Position numbers and translations under genes: made by a program. Below are positions 34,621 to 44,543 of a stretch of DNA of 64,000 bases, piece by piece. Under the pieces are notes generated by a model that worked only from the letters and a program-made list of their open reading frames with translations, was not told where the DNA came from and did no database searches. This DNA is from Amaricoccus solimangrovi (lineage in GTDB: Bacteria > Pseudomonadota > Alphaproteobacteria > Rhodobacterales > Rhodobacteraceae): positions 124,001-188,000 of the forward strand of contig NZ_VFRP01000004.1 in NCBI RefSeq assembly GCF_006385685.1. The letters are read 5' to 3'. The number at the start of each line of letters is the position of its first letter. Positions within the stretch are counted from its first letter, which is position 1.

Positions 34621-35535
34621 ATGTCGATGACGGCCGCCGAGACCCGCCCCCGCCTCCAGACCGCCGGCCTCTGGCGCGAAAGCGCCCATGCCGAGCCGCG
34701 TCCGGTCACCGCCGTGCTCGGCAGTTCCACCGTGGTGCTCACGGGCGACGGCGGACAGTTCCTCGGGCACTGGGCGCTCGCCGGGATGCGCGTGGTCGGG
34801 GAGGAGGACGGCGCGACGCGCTACGCGATTCTCGACGACGACGGCGAGACGCTCGAACTCCGCGACACGGAGGCGAAGGCGGCGATCGCCGCCGCCGCGG
34901 GCGATTTCGACGCGCCCTGGACCGCGCCCCCGCCGCCGGGCGGCGCGCGGATCTCGATCTCGGGCCTCATCCTGCTGGCGCTCGCCCTCGCGCTCGTCCT
35001 CCGGGGGCCCGACCTCGTCCGCGCCCAGGCCGCGCGCATGGTGCCACCCGCCCAGGCGCGGGAATTCGGCGACCGGATGCTGCTCTCGATCCTCGAGGAG
35101 CACGGCCCGCTCTGCGCCGCGCCCCGGGGCACGCGCGCGCTCGCCGGGTTCGGCGCGCGTGTCGCGCCCGAGGCTTCCTTCCGTGTGCTCGATCTCGGCT
35201 TCGGCCGGGGGGTCGCGGCGCTGCCGGGACCGACGGTGCTGATCGACCGCGCCGCGCTCGCCCGCGCGAAGAGCCCCGAACAGCTCGCCGGCTGGGTGGC
35301 GCAGGCGCTCGGCCCCGAGCCGGGCACCGGCCAGACGCGGGCGCTGATGCGCGCCGTCGGCCCCTTCGCCGCGCTCGGCTACGTGTTCCGGGGCACGCTC
35401 CCGGACGCCGCGCTCGCCCGCGCGGCCGATGCGGCGCTGGCGCCCCCCGCCTCGCCCGACAGCTACCCCCCCGCCCCCGACGCCGCCGATTTCCCGGCGG
35501 CGGACTGGCACGCATTGCGCCGGATCTGCGGCTGA
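34621..35535 (+). CDS. Single-pass membrane protein, possible degenerate M48-like protein
   Basis: 304-aa protein: cytosolic N domain (1-110) with GQFLGHWALAG, one transmembrane helix (about 112-128, ISGLILLALALALVL), then a domain (130-304) whose layout recalls M48 peptidases. The segment LPGPTVLIDRAALARAKSPEQLAGWVAQALG resembles the strand-helix before an M48 active site, but HExxH is missing (VAQALG there). So it is either an inactive relative or an unrelated fold. No strong ribosome site at the ATG; a second Met follows two codons later. It ends six bases from convergent lolD. Confidence 0.65.
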   Translation: MSMTAAETRPRLQTAGLWRESAHAEPRPVTAVLGSSTVVLTGDGGQFLGHWALAGMRVVGEEDGATRYAILDDDGETLELRDTEAKAAIAAAAGDFDAPWTAPPPPGGARISISGLILLALALALVLRGPDLVRAQAARMVPPAQAREFGDRMLLSILEEHGPLCAAPRGTRALAGFGARVAPEASFRVLDLGFGRGVAALPGPTVLIDRAALARAKSPEQLAGWVAQALGPEPGTGQTRALMRAVGPFAALGYVFRGTLPDAALARAADAALAPPASPDSYPPAPDAADFPAADWHALRRICG

Positions 35536-35541
35536 CCCACC

Positions 35542-36222
35542 TCAGCCCTCGACGATCCGCCCGTCGCGCAGGTGAAGGATCCGGTCCATCCGCGCCGCGA
35601 GGTCGGGGTTGTGTGTGGCGATGAGCGCGGTCAGCCCGGTCTCGCGCACGCGCGCGAGCAGCATCGAGAACACCTGTTCCGAGGTCTCCGGATCGAGGTT
35701 GCCGGTCGGCTCGTCCGCGAGCAGGAGCTTCGGCGCGTTCGCGAGCGCGCGGGCGACCGCGACGCGCTGCTGCTCCCCGCCCGAGAGCTCCGCCGGGCGG
35801 TGCGAGACGCGATGCGCGAGGCCGACGCGGGCGAGCAGGTCGCGCGCACCCTCCTCCGCCGCGCGCCGGCCGAGCCCCGCGGCGCGCCGGGGCAGCGCCA
35901 CGTTCTCGAGCGCGCTGAACTCCGGGAGCAGGTGGTGGAACTGGTAGACGAAGCCGATCGCGTCGCGCCGGAGCCTTGTACGCGCGCGATCGTCGAGTCC
36001 GGCGGTGGAACGCCCGTCGACGTGCACCACGCCCGCGCTCGGCGTGTCGAGCAGCCCGGCGATATGCAGGAGCGTGGATTTCCCCGTCCCCGAAGGCGCC
36101 ACGAGCGCGACGATCTCCCCCGCGTCGAGCGCGGCGGAGGCGCCGTCGAGCACGACGACCGGCTCCCGCCCGCCGTCGTGATAGGCCTTGCCGATCCCCT
36201 CGAAGCGCAGCGCCTCACTCAT
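35542..36222 (-). CDS. lolD: Lipoprotein-releasing ABC transporter ATP-binding protein LolD
   Basis: 226-aa ATPase powering release of outer-membrane lipoproteins from the inner membrane to LolA. Walker [12 protein letters not shown] (about 40-50), signature [15 protein letters not shown], Walker [13 protein letters not shown] and switch His (LIATHNPDL) are present. The start overlaps the lolC stop by eight bases, so they are translationally coupled. Confidence 0.94.
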   Translation of the reverse strand: MSEALRFEGIGKAYHDGGREPVVVLDGASAALDAGEIVALVAPSGTGKSTLLHIAGLLDTPSAGVVHVDGRSTAGLDDRARTRLRRDAIGFVYQFHHLLPEFSALENVALPRRAAGLGRRAAEEGARDLLARVGLAHRVSHRPAELSGGEQQRVAVARALANAPKLLLADEPTGNLDPETSEQVFSMLLARVRETGLTALIATHNPDLAARMDRILHLRDGRIVEG

Positions 36223-37501
36223 AACGCAACGCCTCGACCGGATTGAGCCGCGCCGCGTTGCGCGCGGGCATCAGCGTAATGACGAAGGAGAGGATGAGCG
36301 CCGTTCCCGCCACCGCGGCCACGTCGACGAGGCGGAGCCGGGCGGGAATATGCGTGAGATAGCGGATCTCGGGATTCCAGAGCGAACCGCCGGTCACCCA
36401 TTCAACGACCGACTGGATCTCCTGGATGTAGAAGGCGAAGAGGCAGCCGACGATCACGCCGAGCACGGTCCCCACCACGCCGATCATCGAGCCGCAGATG
36501 AAGAAGACCCGCATGATCGCGCCCCGCGTCAGCCCCATCGTCCTGAGGATGCCGATATCGCGGCCCTTGTTCTTCACGAGCATCACGAGGCCCGAGATGA
36601 TGTTCATCGCCGCGATCAGCACGACGAGCGAGAGGATAATGAACATCACCCGCCGCTCCACGTCGAGCGCGGAGAGGAAGGCGCCCGAGGCCTGCTGCCA
36701 GGTCCAGATCTCGCCCCTCGGCGCGGTCGCCGCGAGCAGCGGCGCGCGCAGGTCCTCCACCCGGTCGGGGTTCGCCACCATCACGTCGATCTCGTCGGCG
36801 CCCGCCTCGCGGTTGAAATAGCCCTGCGCCTCGGCGAAGGGCATGTAGACCCGCGTCCGGTCGATGTCGTAGCGGCCCATGCCGAAGATGTATTCGACCG
36901 TGTAGTCGTTGATCCGGGGCTGCGTGCCGAAGGGCGTGTCCATCCCGTCGGGCGAGATCAGCGTCACCACGTCGCCCACCGTCACGCCGAGTTCGCGCGC
37001 TACGCCGGAGCCGATCGCGACGCCCTCGCCGAAGTCTCCCAGGTTCCCTTGCTGTACCTCCGGATGGACGAGCAGCGGCACCTCGCCGAGATCCGCGGGC
37101 CGGATCCCCATCACCTCGACGCCGAGCGCGCGGCCATGGGCGGAGATCATCACCTGCCCCCGGATCATCGGCGCGGCCGAGGTGACGCCGGGGATCGCGC
37201 CGATCCTCGCGGTCCAGCCGTCGTAATCCGCGATCAGCCGGTCCGGATTGCCCTCCGCGTCGAAACTCGGCGCGGCGTAGACGGTGACATGGGCGTTGGC
37301 GCCGAGGATCTTCTCGGTGAATTCCTCGCGGAAGCCGTACATCACCGCCTGCACCACGATGAGCGTCGCGACGCCGAGCATCACGCCGATCAGCGCGTAC
37401 CAGGCGATGACGGAGATCCCGCCCTCCCTGCGGCGCGCGCGCAGATAGCGCCATGCGATCAGCCATTCGAAGGCGGAAAAGGGCGGCGTGCTCGCGGACA
37501 A
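36215..37501 (-). CDS. lolC: Lipoprotein-releasing ABC transporter permease LolC/LolE
   Basis: 428-aa inner-membrane protein: four helices (one near 25-50, three after about 280) around a large periplasmic MacB-like domain, with [17 protein letters not shown] at the N-terminus and [17 protein letters not shown] at the C-terminus as in LolC/E. Many alphaproteobacteria use one such subunit as a homodimer, which fits one copy here. The start is TTG at 37501, supported by GGGAG seven bases upstream and by the family N-terminus; another TTG lies 63 bases earlier without a ribosome site. Confidence 0.92.
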   Translation of the reverse strand: MSASTPPFSAFEWLIAWRYLRARRREGGISVIAWYALIGVMLGVATLIVVQAVMYGFREEFTEKILGANAHVTVYAAPSFDAEGNPDRLIADYDGWTARIGAIPGVTSAAPMIRGQVMISAHGRALGVEVMGIRPADLGEVPLLVHPEVQQGNLGDFGEGVAIGSGVARELGVTVGDVVTLISPDGMDTPFGTQPRINDYTVEYIFGMGRYDIDRTRVYMPFAEAQGYFNREAGADEIDVMVANPDRVEDLRAPLLAATAPRGEIWTWQQASGAFLSALDVERRVMFIILSLVVLIAAMNIISGLVMLVKNKGRDIGILRTMGLTRGAIMRVFFICGSMIGVVGTVLGVIVGCLFAFYIQEIQSVVEWVTGGSLWNPEIRYLTHIPARLRLVDVAAVAGTALILSFVITLMPARNAARLNPVEALRYE

Positions 37502-37607
37502 GGTTCGGCTCCCGGCAAGATCGCGCGGACCCTGTGGCGCCGTCCGGCCGAGGTCAAGCGCCAACCATGCCCGCGCCGATCACGAACGGGCGCGATGGCG
37601 GAGCGGG

Positions 37608-37635
37608 CGGACCGGCGCGAGCGCGCGCCGGTCCG
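37608..37635 (-). terminator. 12-bp perfect stem-loop after the ferritin-like gene
   Basis: CGGACCGGCGCG (37608-37619) pairs with CGCGCCGGTCCG (37624-37635) over an AGCG loop, ten bases past the stop of the gene at 37646. Very stable, but without a T-run. Confidence 0.5.
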
Positions 37636-37645
37636 ACGCCGTGCC

Positions 37646-38098
37646 TCAGAGCGACTCCGAGGTCCGCTCCATCCACGCGCGGTGGCGCAGCTCGTCCGCG
37701 TGGGCCTTCTCGAAGAAGGCGCGTGTCCTGGCGATGGCATCGTCGTGGCGCGCCGCGCGCTCGTAGGCGGCGACGGTGTCGTCCTCGTTCGTCTTCATCG
37801 CCTTCAGGATCGCGCCATCGCCCATCAGATTGGCGAGCGCGATCTTGCCGGTGGTCAGCATCTGCTTCATGTCGCCCTCCTCCGGCGCCTCGGCGCCGGT
37901 CTCGCGCGCGATCTCTTGGAGCACGTCGAGATGCTGGAGGTGATCCTGCCGGAAGGTCGAGATCTGGCTCCTGAACGACTCGTCCGAAAGCCTCTCGATA
38001 CAGGAGTCGTAGGCGGCGATGGCGTCGTGCTCGAGCAGGATGAGATCCTTGATCAGGCTCTTGATGTCGCCTTCGACGGCGCCGGTGGTCGTTGCCAT
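37646..38098 (-). CDS. Ferritin-like four-helix protein (DUF2383 type)
   Basis: 150-aa soluble four-helix bundle related to DUF2383/PA2169 and ferritin-like proteins. Carboxylate/His pairs are in the right helices: E23-H24 (LLEHDAIAAY), D52-H53 and H56 (QDHLQHLDVL), E105-D106 (TNEDDTVAAYE) and E136 with H139 (ADELRHRAW), which could form a di-iron site. GAGGAGACC precedes the ATG. It stands alone between lolC and proS; a role in metal storage or oxidative stress is a guess from fold. Confidence 0.82.
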   Translation of the reverse strand: MATTTGAVEGDIKSLIKDLILLEHDAIAAYDSCIERLSDESFRSQISTFRQDHLQHLDVLQEIARETGAEAPEEGDMKQMLTTGKIALANLMGDGAILKAMKTNEDDTVAAYERAARHDDAIARTRAFFEKAHADELRHRAWMERTSESL

Positions 38099-38220
38099 GC
38101 GGGTCTCCTCGCGTGTCCGAAGTTTGGGTCGGAGCGTCGCGCAGCCGCGATCGCCCACGCAGCCCGAACATCGGTCGGCGGCGGTTGTTCCCTGTTTCCT
38201 CCCGGCGCGGCGGATCGCCG

Positions 38221-39579
38221 CTACGCGGCCGGCCGTCCGTCCAGGTGGCCGCGATAGATGTCCGAGAGCCGGGCGATCGCGGCGCCGGGCGACATCTCCT
38301 CGCTCTCGCCGGTGCGCCGGCTGGTCAGTTCGACCCTGCCGTTCGCGAGTCCGCGCGGGCCGACCGTGATCCGCCAGGGCAGGCCGATCAGGTCCATCGT
38401 CGCGAATTTCGCGCCGGCGCGCTCCTCGCGATCGTCGTAGAGCGGATCGAGGCCCGCGGAGCGCAGCTCGGCGTAGAGCGCCTCGCAGGCCGCGTCGGCG
38501 GCGCCGTCGCCCTGCTTGAGATTGACGATCCCGACATGGAACGGCGTCACGCCCTCGGGCCAGATGATGCCCTTCTCGTCGTGGTTCGCCTCGATCAGCG
38601 CGCCGACGAGCCGGCTGACGCCGATCCCGTGGCTGCCCATCTGCACCGGCACGCGCTCGCCCGCCTCGTTGACGACCACGGCCTTCATCGGCTCGGAATA
38701 CTTGGTGCCGAAGAAGAAGATCTGCCCAACCTCGATGCCGCGCCCCTCGACGCGCCGATCCTCGGGCACCTTCGCGAATTCCGCCGCGTCGTGGCGCTCG
38801 TCGGTGCGGGCATAGGGCGCGGTCCAGGTCGCGACGATCTCGGAGACCTGCCCCCGGTCGGCGAAGTCGATCGCCCGGTCGCCCAGCGTCAGATCCGTCA
38901 CCGCGCGGTCGTAGAAGACCGCGCTCTCGCCGGTCGGCGCCAGCACCAGGAACTCATGCGTGTGGTCGCCCCCGATCGGCCCGCCGTCGGCGCGCATCGG
39001 GATCGCCTTCAGCCCCATCCGCTCGTAGGTGCGGATGTAGCTCACCATGTGGCGGTTGTAGGCGTGCATCGCGTCCTCGACCGTCAGGTCAAAGTTGTAG
39101 CCGTCCTTCATCAGGAACTCGCGCCCGCGCATCACGCCGAAACGCGGCCGCATCTCGTCGCGGAACTTCCACTGGATGTGGTAGAGTGTCAGCGGCAGGT
39201 CCTTGTAGGACGAGACCGCCGAGCGGAAGATGTCGGTGATGAGCTCCTCGTTGGTCGGCCCGTAGAGCATGTCGCGCTCGTGCCGGTCCTTGATCCGCAG
39301 CATCTCGGCGCCGTAATCGTCGTAGCGCCCGCTCTCGCGCCAGAGATCCGCCGATTGCAGCGTCGGCATCAGGAGCGGGATGTGCCCGGCGCGCTGCTGT
39401 TCCTCATGGACGATCTGTTCCAGCCGGCGCAGCACCTTGAAACCGAGCGGCAGCCAGGAGTAGATCCCCGCCGTCGCCTGCCGGATCATCCCCGCGCGCA
39501 GCATCAGCCGGTGGCTCGCGATCTGCGCCTCGGCCGGGTTCTCCCGCAGGACCGGCAGAAAGTACTTCGTCAGGCGCAT
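38221..39579 (-). CDS. proS: Prolyl-tRNA synthetase ProS, short alphaproteobacterial form
   Basis: 452-codon class II synthetase charging tRNA-Pro. Motif 2 region [19 protein letters not shown] and motif 3 [16 protein letters not shown] are present, followed by an anticodon-binding domain (from about 345). It lacks the large editing insertion of E. coli ProS, as expected for this lineage. GGGGAGGA lies before the ATG at 39579. Upstream is a 318-base gene-free gap. Confidence 0.96.
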   Translation of the reverse strand: MRLTKYFLPVLRENPAEAQIASHRLMLRAGMIRQATAGIYSWLPLGFKVLRRLEQIVHEEQQRAGHIPLLMPTLQSADLWRESGRYDDYGAEMLRIKDRHERDMLYGPTNEELITDIFRSAVSSYKDLPLTLYHIQWKFRDEMRPRFGVMRGREFLMKDGYNFDLTVEDAMHAYNRHMVSYIRTYERMGLKAIPMRADGGPIGGDHTHEFLVLAPTGESAVFYDRAVTDLTLGDRAIDFADRGQVSEIVATWTAPYARTDERHDAAEFAKVPEDRRVEGRGIEVGQIFFFGTKYSEPMKAVVVNEAGERVPVQMGSHGIGVSRLVGALIEANHDEKGIIWPEGVTPFHVGIVNLKQGDGAADAACEALYAELRSAGLDPLYDDREERAGAKFATMDLIGLPWRITVGPRGLANGRVELTSRRTGESEEMSPGAAIARLSDIYRGHLDGRPAA

Positions 39580-39897
39580 GGCTCGTCCTCCCCGGTCGCT
39601 TTCGAGCCCCGCCGCTTTAGGCGATGCCCGCCGCGCGCGCAATGCCGCCGCGTGCCTTGCGCTCAGGAGATACCCGGTATGCGCGAGGCGAAAATCACGG
39701 TTGCAATCGGCTCACAAAGCTGTTTATTTCCCTCCTGCCGACAATGGGCGCCCAAGGGGAAAAGGCAGGAAATGGCGAAAAGCCACCGCTGTCCCCGAAG
39801 GCAAGCGAGGACCCGTTGGCATGGCCCAAGTCTTGGGGGGAGAAATCGGAAAGCGGCTCGCGAACGCGCGGGCCGCTTTTCCCGTTCAAGGGGAATC
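39580..39897. other. 318-base gap between ppx and proS; possible small RNA
   Basis: Lower in GC than its surroundings and full of short stems: TCCTGCC/GGCAGGA around 39733-39770, TGGC/GCCA near 39773-39785, and the terminator at 39850-39880. On the plus strand TTGCAA (39701-39706), 16 bases and TTTATT (39723-39728) could start a transcript of about 150 bases ending in that terminator. It must also hold the proS promoter on the minus strand, which I cannot place. Codon use in the short frames here is not gene-like. Confidence 0.35.
39850..39880. terminator. Intrinsic terminator after ppx
   Basis: AAAGCGGC (39850-39857) pairs with GCCGCTTT (39872-39879), with a further inner CGCG/CGCG stem. 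On the plus strand TTTT ends the structure; on the minus strand, 18 bases past the ppx stop, TTT also follows. Works in either direction. Confidence 0.6.
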
Positions 39898-41424
39898 TCA
39901 CGCGTCGAGCAGGTCGATCCGCGCCTCGCACTGCAGGCGCGAAGCGAGCGAATGCAACCGCCGTTCGACCGCCTCGCCGCCGAATTCGCGCGCCGGTCCG
40001 CGCAATGCGAGCACAAGTGCATCATTCTCGCGCTCGATCCGCGCATGTTCGAGCACGCCGACCGAGGAGCCCGACAGCATCGCGCCGAGCCGCATGGCCC
40101 GGCCGAGGATCACCGCCTCGGCCGCCCGTTCCTTCGGGAGCAGCGCCGCGTAGCGCGAGGCCTCGTCGCTCGGGCCGACGGTCTTGTAGCGGTTGAGCAG
40201 CGCGAGGCCGAGGAAGATACGCTCGGGATGATCGATTCCCGCCATGTTCGCCCGGGCCACTGATTCGTAGGAGACCTCGGCGCGATAGTCCGGATGCGCG
40301 CGCCAGTTCACGTCATGGAGCAGCGCGGCGGCGTGGATCAGCCGCCGCTCCGCCGCCCCCGCCTCGGGAAAGAGCGGCAGCAGCCATTCGTGCAGCGCGT
40401 CGCCGAAGCCGGGCGCCCGCGCCGAGAGCAGTTCCTGATGGCGGCAGGCCTCGATCAGCGGATCGAGCCCGCGCATCTCGGCCGGCATCTGCCGATAGAG
40501 CAGCCCCTCGCGCAGCCCGTAGGCCGAGATCACCACCCGCCCCGGCTCGATCCGGCGCAGCAGTTCCCTCAGCACGAGGCTCGCGAGCGGCACGAGCGAG
40601 AGCCGCGCGGCGGAGGTGCCGGTCATGTCCGACATCCGCGACTGTTCCTGCGTCTGGATCCAGTCGAGCGTCTCCCGCAGCTGGTCGACCGGCGGCTCGT
40701 AGGCGTGCAGCACCTTCAGCGGATAGTCGACCCGCTCCATGTCGAGCCGCGCGATCGCGCGCCAGGAGCCGCCGACGAGATAGAGCCGGGGCGCGGCCTC
40801 GGGCACGGCCTTGCGAAGCGCCTTCGCGGTCTTGCGCAGGTACTTCTCCCGCTTCTCCGCGTCGGTGAAATCGGCGAGCTTCAGCGGCCCGAGCGGCGAG
40901 GTCGCGCCATGGACCATCCGCCCGCCCGAGACGTGGGCGAGTTCGACCGAGGCGCCGCCGATGTCGCAGACCAGCCCCTCCGCGTCGGGCCAGCCGAGCA
41001 GCACGCCCTGCGTCGAGAGCCGCGCCTCCTCCGATCCGCTCGCGATGTGGAGCGTGACCCCGGTCTCGCGGCGGACCTGATCGCAGAAGGCCGGGCCGTC
41101 CTCCGCCTCGCGCACGGCGGCGGTGGCGACGGCGATCATGCCGGAGAGGTTCATCCGTTCGGCGAGCGCGGCGAAACGGTGCAGCGCGCGCAGCGCGCTC
41201 TCCCAGCCGGCCGGGCTGAGCCGCCCGGTCTCGCTCATCCCCGCGCCGAGGCCGCAGAGCACCTTCTCGTTGTAGAAATAGGCGGGGCTGCGCGCCATCC
41301 CGTCGAAGACGACGAGGCGGACCGAGTTGGAACCGACGTCGATCACGCCGATCCGCTCCAGCCGCGCCTTGTCGAGTTCGGGTACGCCGGGGATCGCCCG
41401 GTCCAAGGTGCCTCGCCTGGTCAT
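39898..41424 (-). CDS. ppx: Exopolyphosphatase / guanosine pentaphosphatase (Ppx/GppA)
   Basis: 508-aa enzyme of the ASKHA fold that shortens polyphosphate. N-terminal phosphate loops IGVIDVGSNSVRLVVFDG and GLVCDIGGASVEL, plus an HD-like C-terminal part with AALLHDVNWRAHPDY. It follows ppk1 by 106 bases, so synthesis and breakdown of polyphosphate are encoded together. GGGGAG precedes the ATG at 41424; an in-frame upstream start would read through the tandem repeats and is unlikely. Ends before a terminator. Confidence 0.93.
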   Translation of the reverse strand: MTRRGTLDRAIPGVPELDKARLERIGVIDVGSNSVRLVVFDGMARSPAYFYNEKVLCGLGAGMSETGRLSPAGWESALRALHRFAALAERMNLSGMIAVATAAVREAEDGPAFCDQVRRETGVTLHIASGSEEARLSTQGVLLGWPDAEGLVCDIGGASVELAHVSGGRMVHGATSPLGPLKLADFTDAEKREKYLRKTAKALRKAVPEAAPRLYLVGGSWRAIARLDMERVDYPLKVLHAYEPPVDQLRETLDWIQTQEQSRMSDMTGTSAARLSLVPLASLVLRELLRRIEPGRVVISAYGLREGLLYRQMPAEMRGLDPLIEACRHQELLSARAPGFGDALHEWLLPLFPEAGAAERRLIHAAALLHDVNWRAHPDYRAEVSYESVARANMAGIDHPERIFLGLALLNRYKTVGPSDEASRYAALLPKERAAEAVILGRAMRLGAMLSGSSVGVLEHARIERENDALVLALRGPAREFGGEAVERRLHSLASRLQCEARIDLLDA

Positions 41425-41478
41425 GAGCCGCTCCCCGGGTTCTGCTGTCCCGGGGACCGGTCTGGCATCCCCGGGACA

Positions 41479-41533
41479 GGGCGTCAATCCGGGGGGCGTC
41501 AATCCGGGGGCGTCGATCCGGGGGCGTCGATCA
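41479..41533. repeat. Four tandem 14-15-bp repeats at the ppk1 3' end
   Basis: GGCGTCRATCCGGGG recurs with GCGTC at 41481, 41496, 41510 and 41524 (steps 15, 14, 14). The last copy runs into the ppk1 stop codon. Short tandem arrays like this can vary in copy number. Confidence 0.6.
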
Positions 41534-43732
41534 GTCGTGGCTGTGCACGAGCTGGATCACATCCTCCGCCCCCGCCCGGCCGCGGCCCGAGAGCGAGGGG
41601 TTCTCCATGAAGAAGCGGTGGCAGCTGAAGAGCTGCGCCCCCGGCGCCGCGTCGTGGCGCAGATAGCTGCCATTGGGCCGCGCCACCCAGCTCTGCGCCT
41701 GGTCGGCCATGTTCGCGGCCATCACCTGGTCGATGATCTGCGCGTGCACCGTCGGGTTGGTGATCTCGACCAGCGTCTCGATCCGGCGGTTCAGGTTGCG
41801 CTCCATCCAGTCGGCCGAGCTGATGTAGACCCGCGCCTCCGGCGAGGGCAGCCCGTGGCCGTTGCCGAAGCAGACGATCCGGCTGTGTTCGAGGAAGCGG
41901 CCGATGATCGACTTCACCCGGATGTTCTCCGAGAGCCCGGCCACCCCCGCGCGGAGCGAGCAGATGCCCCGGATCACCATGTCGATCTTCACGCCCGCCT
42001 GGCTCGCGCGGTAGAGCGCGTCGATCACCTCGGCGTCGGTGACCGAATTGAGCTTCACCCAGACCTGCGCCGGCCGTCCCGCCCTCGCATGCGCGATCTC
42101 GGCCTCCAGCCCTTCGAGGATGCGCGGCTTGATCATGTGCGGGCTGATCGCGAGATTCTCGAGGCTCTCGGGCTTCACATAGCCGCTGAGGTAGTTGAAC
42201 ACCTTGGTCGCGTCGCGGCCGAGCGCCCTGTCGCAGGTGAAGAGCGAGAGGTCGGTGTAGATGTTCGCCGTGCCCGGGTGATAGTTGCCGGTGCCGAAAT
42301 GGGTATAGGTGACGAGCTCGCCCCCCTCGCGGCGGACGACGGTCGAGATCTTCGCATGGGTCTTCCAGTCGATGAAGCCGTAGACCACCTGCGCGCCCGC
42401 CCGTTCCAGCCGCCGGGACTGGCGGATGTTCGCGGCCTCGTCGAAACGCGCCTTGAGCTCGACCAGCGCGGTGACGGACTTGCCGTCCTCCGCCGCCTCG
42501 CAGAGCGCGGCGACGATCGGGCTGTCGCGGCTGGTGCGGTAGAGCGTCTGCTTGATCGCGAGCACGTTCGGATCGCGCGCCGCCTGCTGCAGGAAGGCGA
42601 CCACGGTCCCGAAGGATTCGTAGGGGTGGTGCAGCAGCATGTCCTTCTGCCGGATCGCGGCGAAGATGTCGCCGTCGAAATCCTGCACCCGCTCCGGCGC
42701 CCTCGGCGTGAAGGGCGGCCAGAGCAGGTCCGGCCGGTCGATCCGGCAAAGCTCCGACAGATCGCCGATGCCGATCAGCCCCGGCACCTGGATCACCTCG
42801 TCCTGCCCGACGCCGAGCGAGGCGACGATCATGCGCCGCAGGTCCTCGGGGGCGTCGTCGGTCATCGTGAGCCGGATCACCTGACCTCGGCGGCGGCGCT
42901 TCAGCGCGGTCTCGAATTCGCGGACCAGGTCCTCCGCCTCTTCCTCGACCTCCAGATCGCTGTCGCGCAGCACGCGGAAGGCGCATTTGCCGAGCATGGT
43001 GTAGCCGGGGAAGAGCCGGTCGAGGAACACTTCGAGCAGCGCCTCGAGCGGCAGGAAGCGGACCTCGCCCTTCGCGCCTTCCGGCAGCCGGATGAAGCGC
43101 GACACCTGCGCGGGCACCGGCAGCAGCGCCTCGAGCCCGGTGCCATCGGAATCGCGGCTGAGCTGGAGCGCCATCGCGAAGCCGCCGTTGGCGATGAACG
43201 GGAAGGGATGCGCCGGATCGATGGCGAGCGGCGACAGGATCGGAAAGACCTGCTCGAAGAAATGCTTCTCCATCACCTTCAGATCGGCGCCCCGGAGTTC
43301 CTCGGCGCCGAGGATGACGATCCCCTCCGCCCGCATGAGCTCGCGGATCTCGCCGAGGCAGTCGTGCTGGCGCAGCATCAGCGCGCGCGCGTCGGCGTCG
43401 ATGCGGAACAGCTGCTCCTTCGGCGAAAGCCCGTCGACGCTCGACGAGGCGACGCCGGCGCGGGCGAGGCCGCGCAGGCCCGCGACGCGGACCGAGTAGA
43501 ATTCGTCGAGGTTCGAGCCGGAGATCGACAGGAACCGCACGCGTTCGAGCAGCGGGACGCTCGGGTTCTCCGCCTCGTGCATCACCCGCCAGTTGAAGGC
43601 GAGCCAGCTCAATTCGCGGTTGATGAACCGCTCCGGCCCGGTGATGTCGACCCCCGGCAGGTCCCGCCCCGCCGGCGCGGCGGAATCGAGGAAATCGGCG
43701 TCGACTCCCTCGGACATGATGCTTTCGAGCAC
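41531..43732 (-). CDS. ppk1: Polyphosphate kinase 1
   Basis: 733-aa enzyme building polyphosphate from ATP. The N domain has [17 protein letters not shown] and [16 protein letters not shown]; the catalytic C domains contain the phospho-His region [35 protein letters not shown] and [15 protein letters not shown]. The start is GTG at 43732, chosen because GGGGGAG lies just upstream; the ATG five codons later has no ribosome site. It sits between hdaA and ppx on one strand. Confidence 0.95.
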   Translation of the reverse strand: MLESIMSEGVDADFLDSAAPAGRDLPGVDITGPERFINRELSWLAFNWRVMHEAENPSVPLLERVRFLSISGSNLDEFYSVRVAGLRGLARAGVASSSVDGLSPKEQLFRIDADARALMLRQHDCLGEIRELMRAEGIVILGAEELRGADLKVMEKHFFEQVFPILSPLAIDPAHPFPFIANGGFAMALQLSRDSDGTGLEALLPVPAQVSRFIRLPEGAKGEVRFLPLEALLEVFLDRLFPGYTMLGKCAFRVLRDSDLEVEEEAEDLVREFETALKRRRRGQVIRLTMTDDAPEDLRRMIVASLGVGQDEVIQVPGLIGIGDLSELCRIDRPDLLWPPFTPRAPERVQDFDGDIFAAIRQKDMLLHHPYESFGTVVAFLQQAARDPNVLAIKQTLYRTSRDSPIVAALCEAAEDGKSVTALVELKARFDEAANIRQSRRLERAGAQVVYGFIDWKTHAKISTVVRREGGELVTYTHFGTGNYHPGTANIYTDLSLFTCDRALGRDATKVFNYLSGYVKPESLENLAISPHMIKPRILEGLEAEIAHARAGRPAQVWVKLNSVTDAEVIDALYRASQAGVKIDMVIRGICSLRAGVAGLSENIRVKSIIGRFLEHSRIVCFGNGHGLPSPEARVYISSADWMERNLNRRIETLVEITNPTVHAQIIDQVMAANMADQAQSWVARPNGSYLRHDAAPGAQLFSCHRFFMENPSLSGRGRAGAEDVIQLVHSHD

Positions 43733-43841
43733 GGTGCTCCCCCTCGTCCCTGATGCGCGCCGCCCCCTGGCGCCGCGCCGTTGTTCCGGCACCGTATATG
43801 GCACAGCTCGCGCGCGGGGGCGACCATGACCGCCGCGCCCG

Positions 43842-44540
43842 TCAGCCGCGTTCGCGCAGGATCTCCGCGGCGAGGCTGCGCGTGATCCGCCGCCGCCGCT
43901 CCAGCCCCGCCGCGTCGAGCCGGGCGACGAGCGATTCGGCGGCGACGAAGGAGCGGTCCATGCGCGCGACGAGATAGCTGACGAGATCGGGCGCCACCGG
44001 CAGCTGCCGGTCGGTGAAGAGCTTCACCAGCACCGCCGCGAGCAGCGCGTCGTCCGGCGGCTCCAGCCGCGCGACCGGCGCGGCGCCGAGCCGGCTCGCG
44101 AGATCGGGCAGCGCGAGATCCCATTGCGCGGGCGCCCGCCGGCCCGAGACCATGAGCCAGCCGCCCCCCGCCGCGAGACGGTTCGCGATGTGGAAGAGCG
44201 CCTCCTCCGCCTCGCGGCGCGGCGCGGGGCCGAGCCCGGCCAGACGGTCCGCGTCCTCGACCGCGAGCGCGGCGTTCGCGGGCAGCCGCGCGAGGTCGAT
44301 CGCCGGCAGGTCCCGCGCCGGCAGGATCCGCGCCCCGGATCCCGCCGCCCAGACATGGGCGAGATGCGTCTTGCCCGATCCCGCCGGCCCGGTGACCGCC
44401 AGCCGCCCCTCCGGCCAGTCGGGCCAGGTGTCGAGCTGCGCGAGCGCGAGCCGGTTCGCCGGCGACACGAAGAAATCCGCCCGGCCGAGCGCCGGACGGG
44501 TCGCGAGGTCGAGAACGAGCTGCTGACCCCGCCGCGCCAA
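43842..44540 (-). CDS. hdaA: Regulatory inactivator of DnaA, HdaA
   Basis: 232-aa DnaA-related AAA protein that promotes DnaA-ATP hydrolysis at the clamp in alphaproteobacteria. The N-terminus has the clamp-binding-like QQLVLDL (6-12), then Walker [17 protein letters not shown], Walker B AVEDADRL, and no DnaA DNA-binding domain. The start is a TTG three bases after the upstream stop, with GGAAGA inside the preceding gene's end; no closer ATG exists and the N-terminus matches the family. Confidence 0.9.
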   Translation of the reverse strand: MARRGQQLVLDLATRPALGRADFFVSPANRLALAQLDTWPDWPEGRLAVTGPAGSGKTHLAHVWAAGSGARILPARDLPAIDLARLPANAALAVEDADRLAGLGPAPRREAEEALFHIANRLAAGGGWLMVSGRRAPAQWDLALPDLASRLGAAPVARLEPPDDALLAAVLVKLFTDRQLPVAPDLVSYLVARMDRSFVAAESLVARLDAAGLERRRRITRSLAAEILRERG

Positions 44541-44543
44541 GGC

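Noticed and set aside
39624-39897. Short plus-strand reading frame between proS and ppx (MGAQGEKAG...)
   Set aside because: Third codon positions are mixed, no ribosome site, and it runs on antisense into ppx; treated as possible RNA, not protein.
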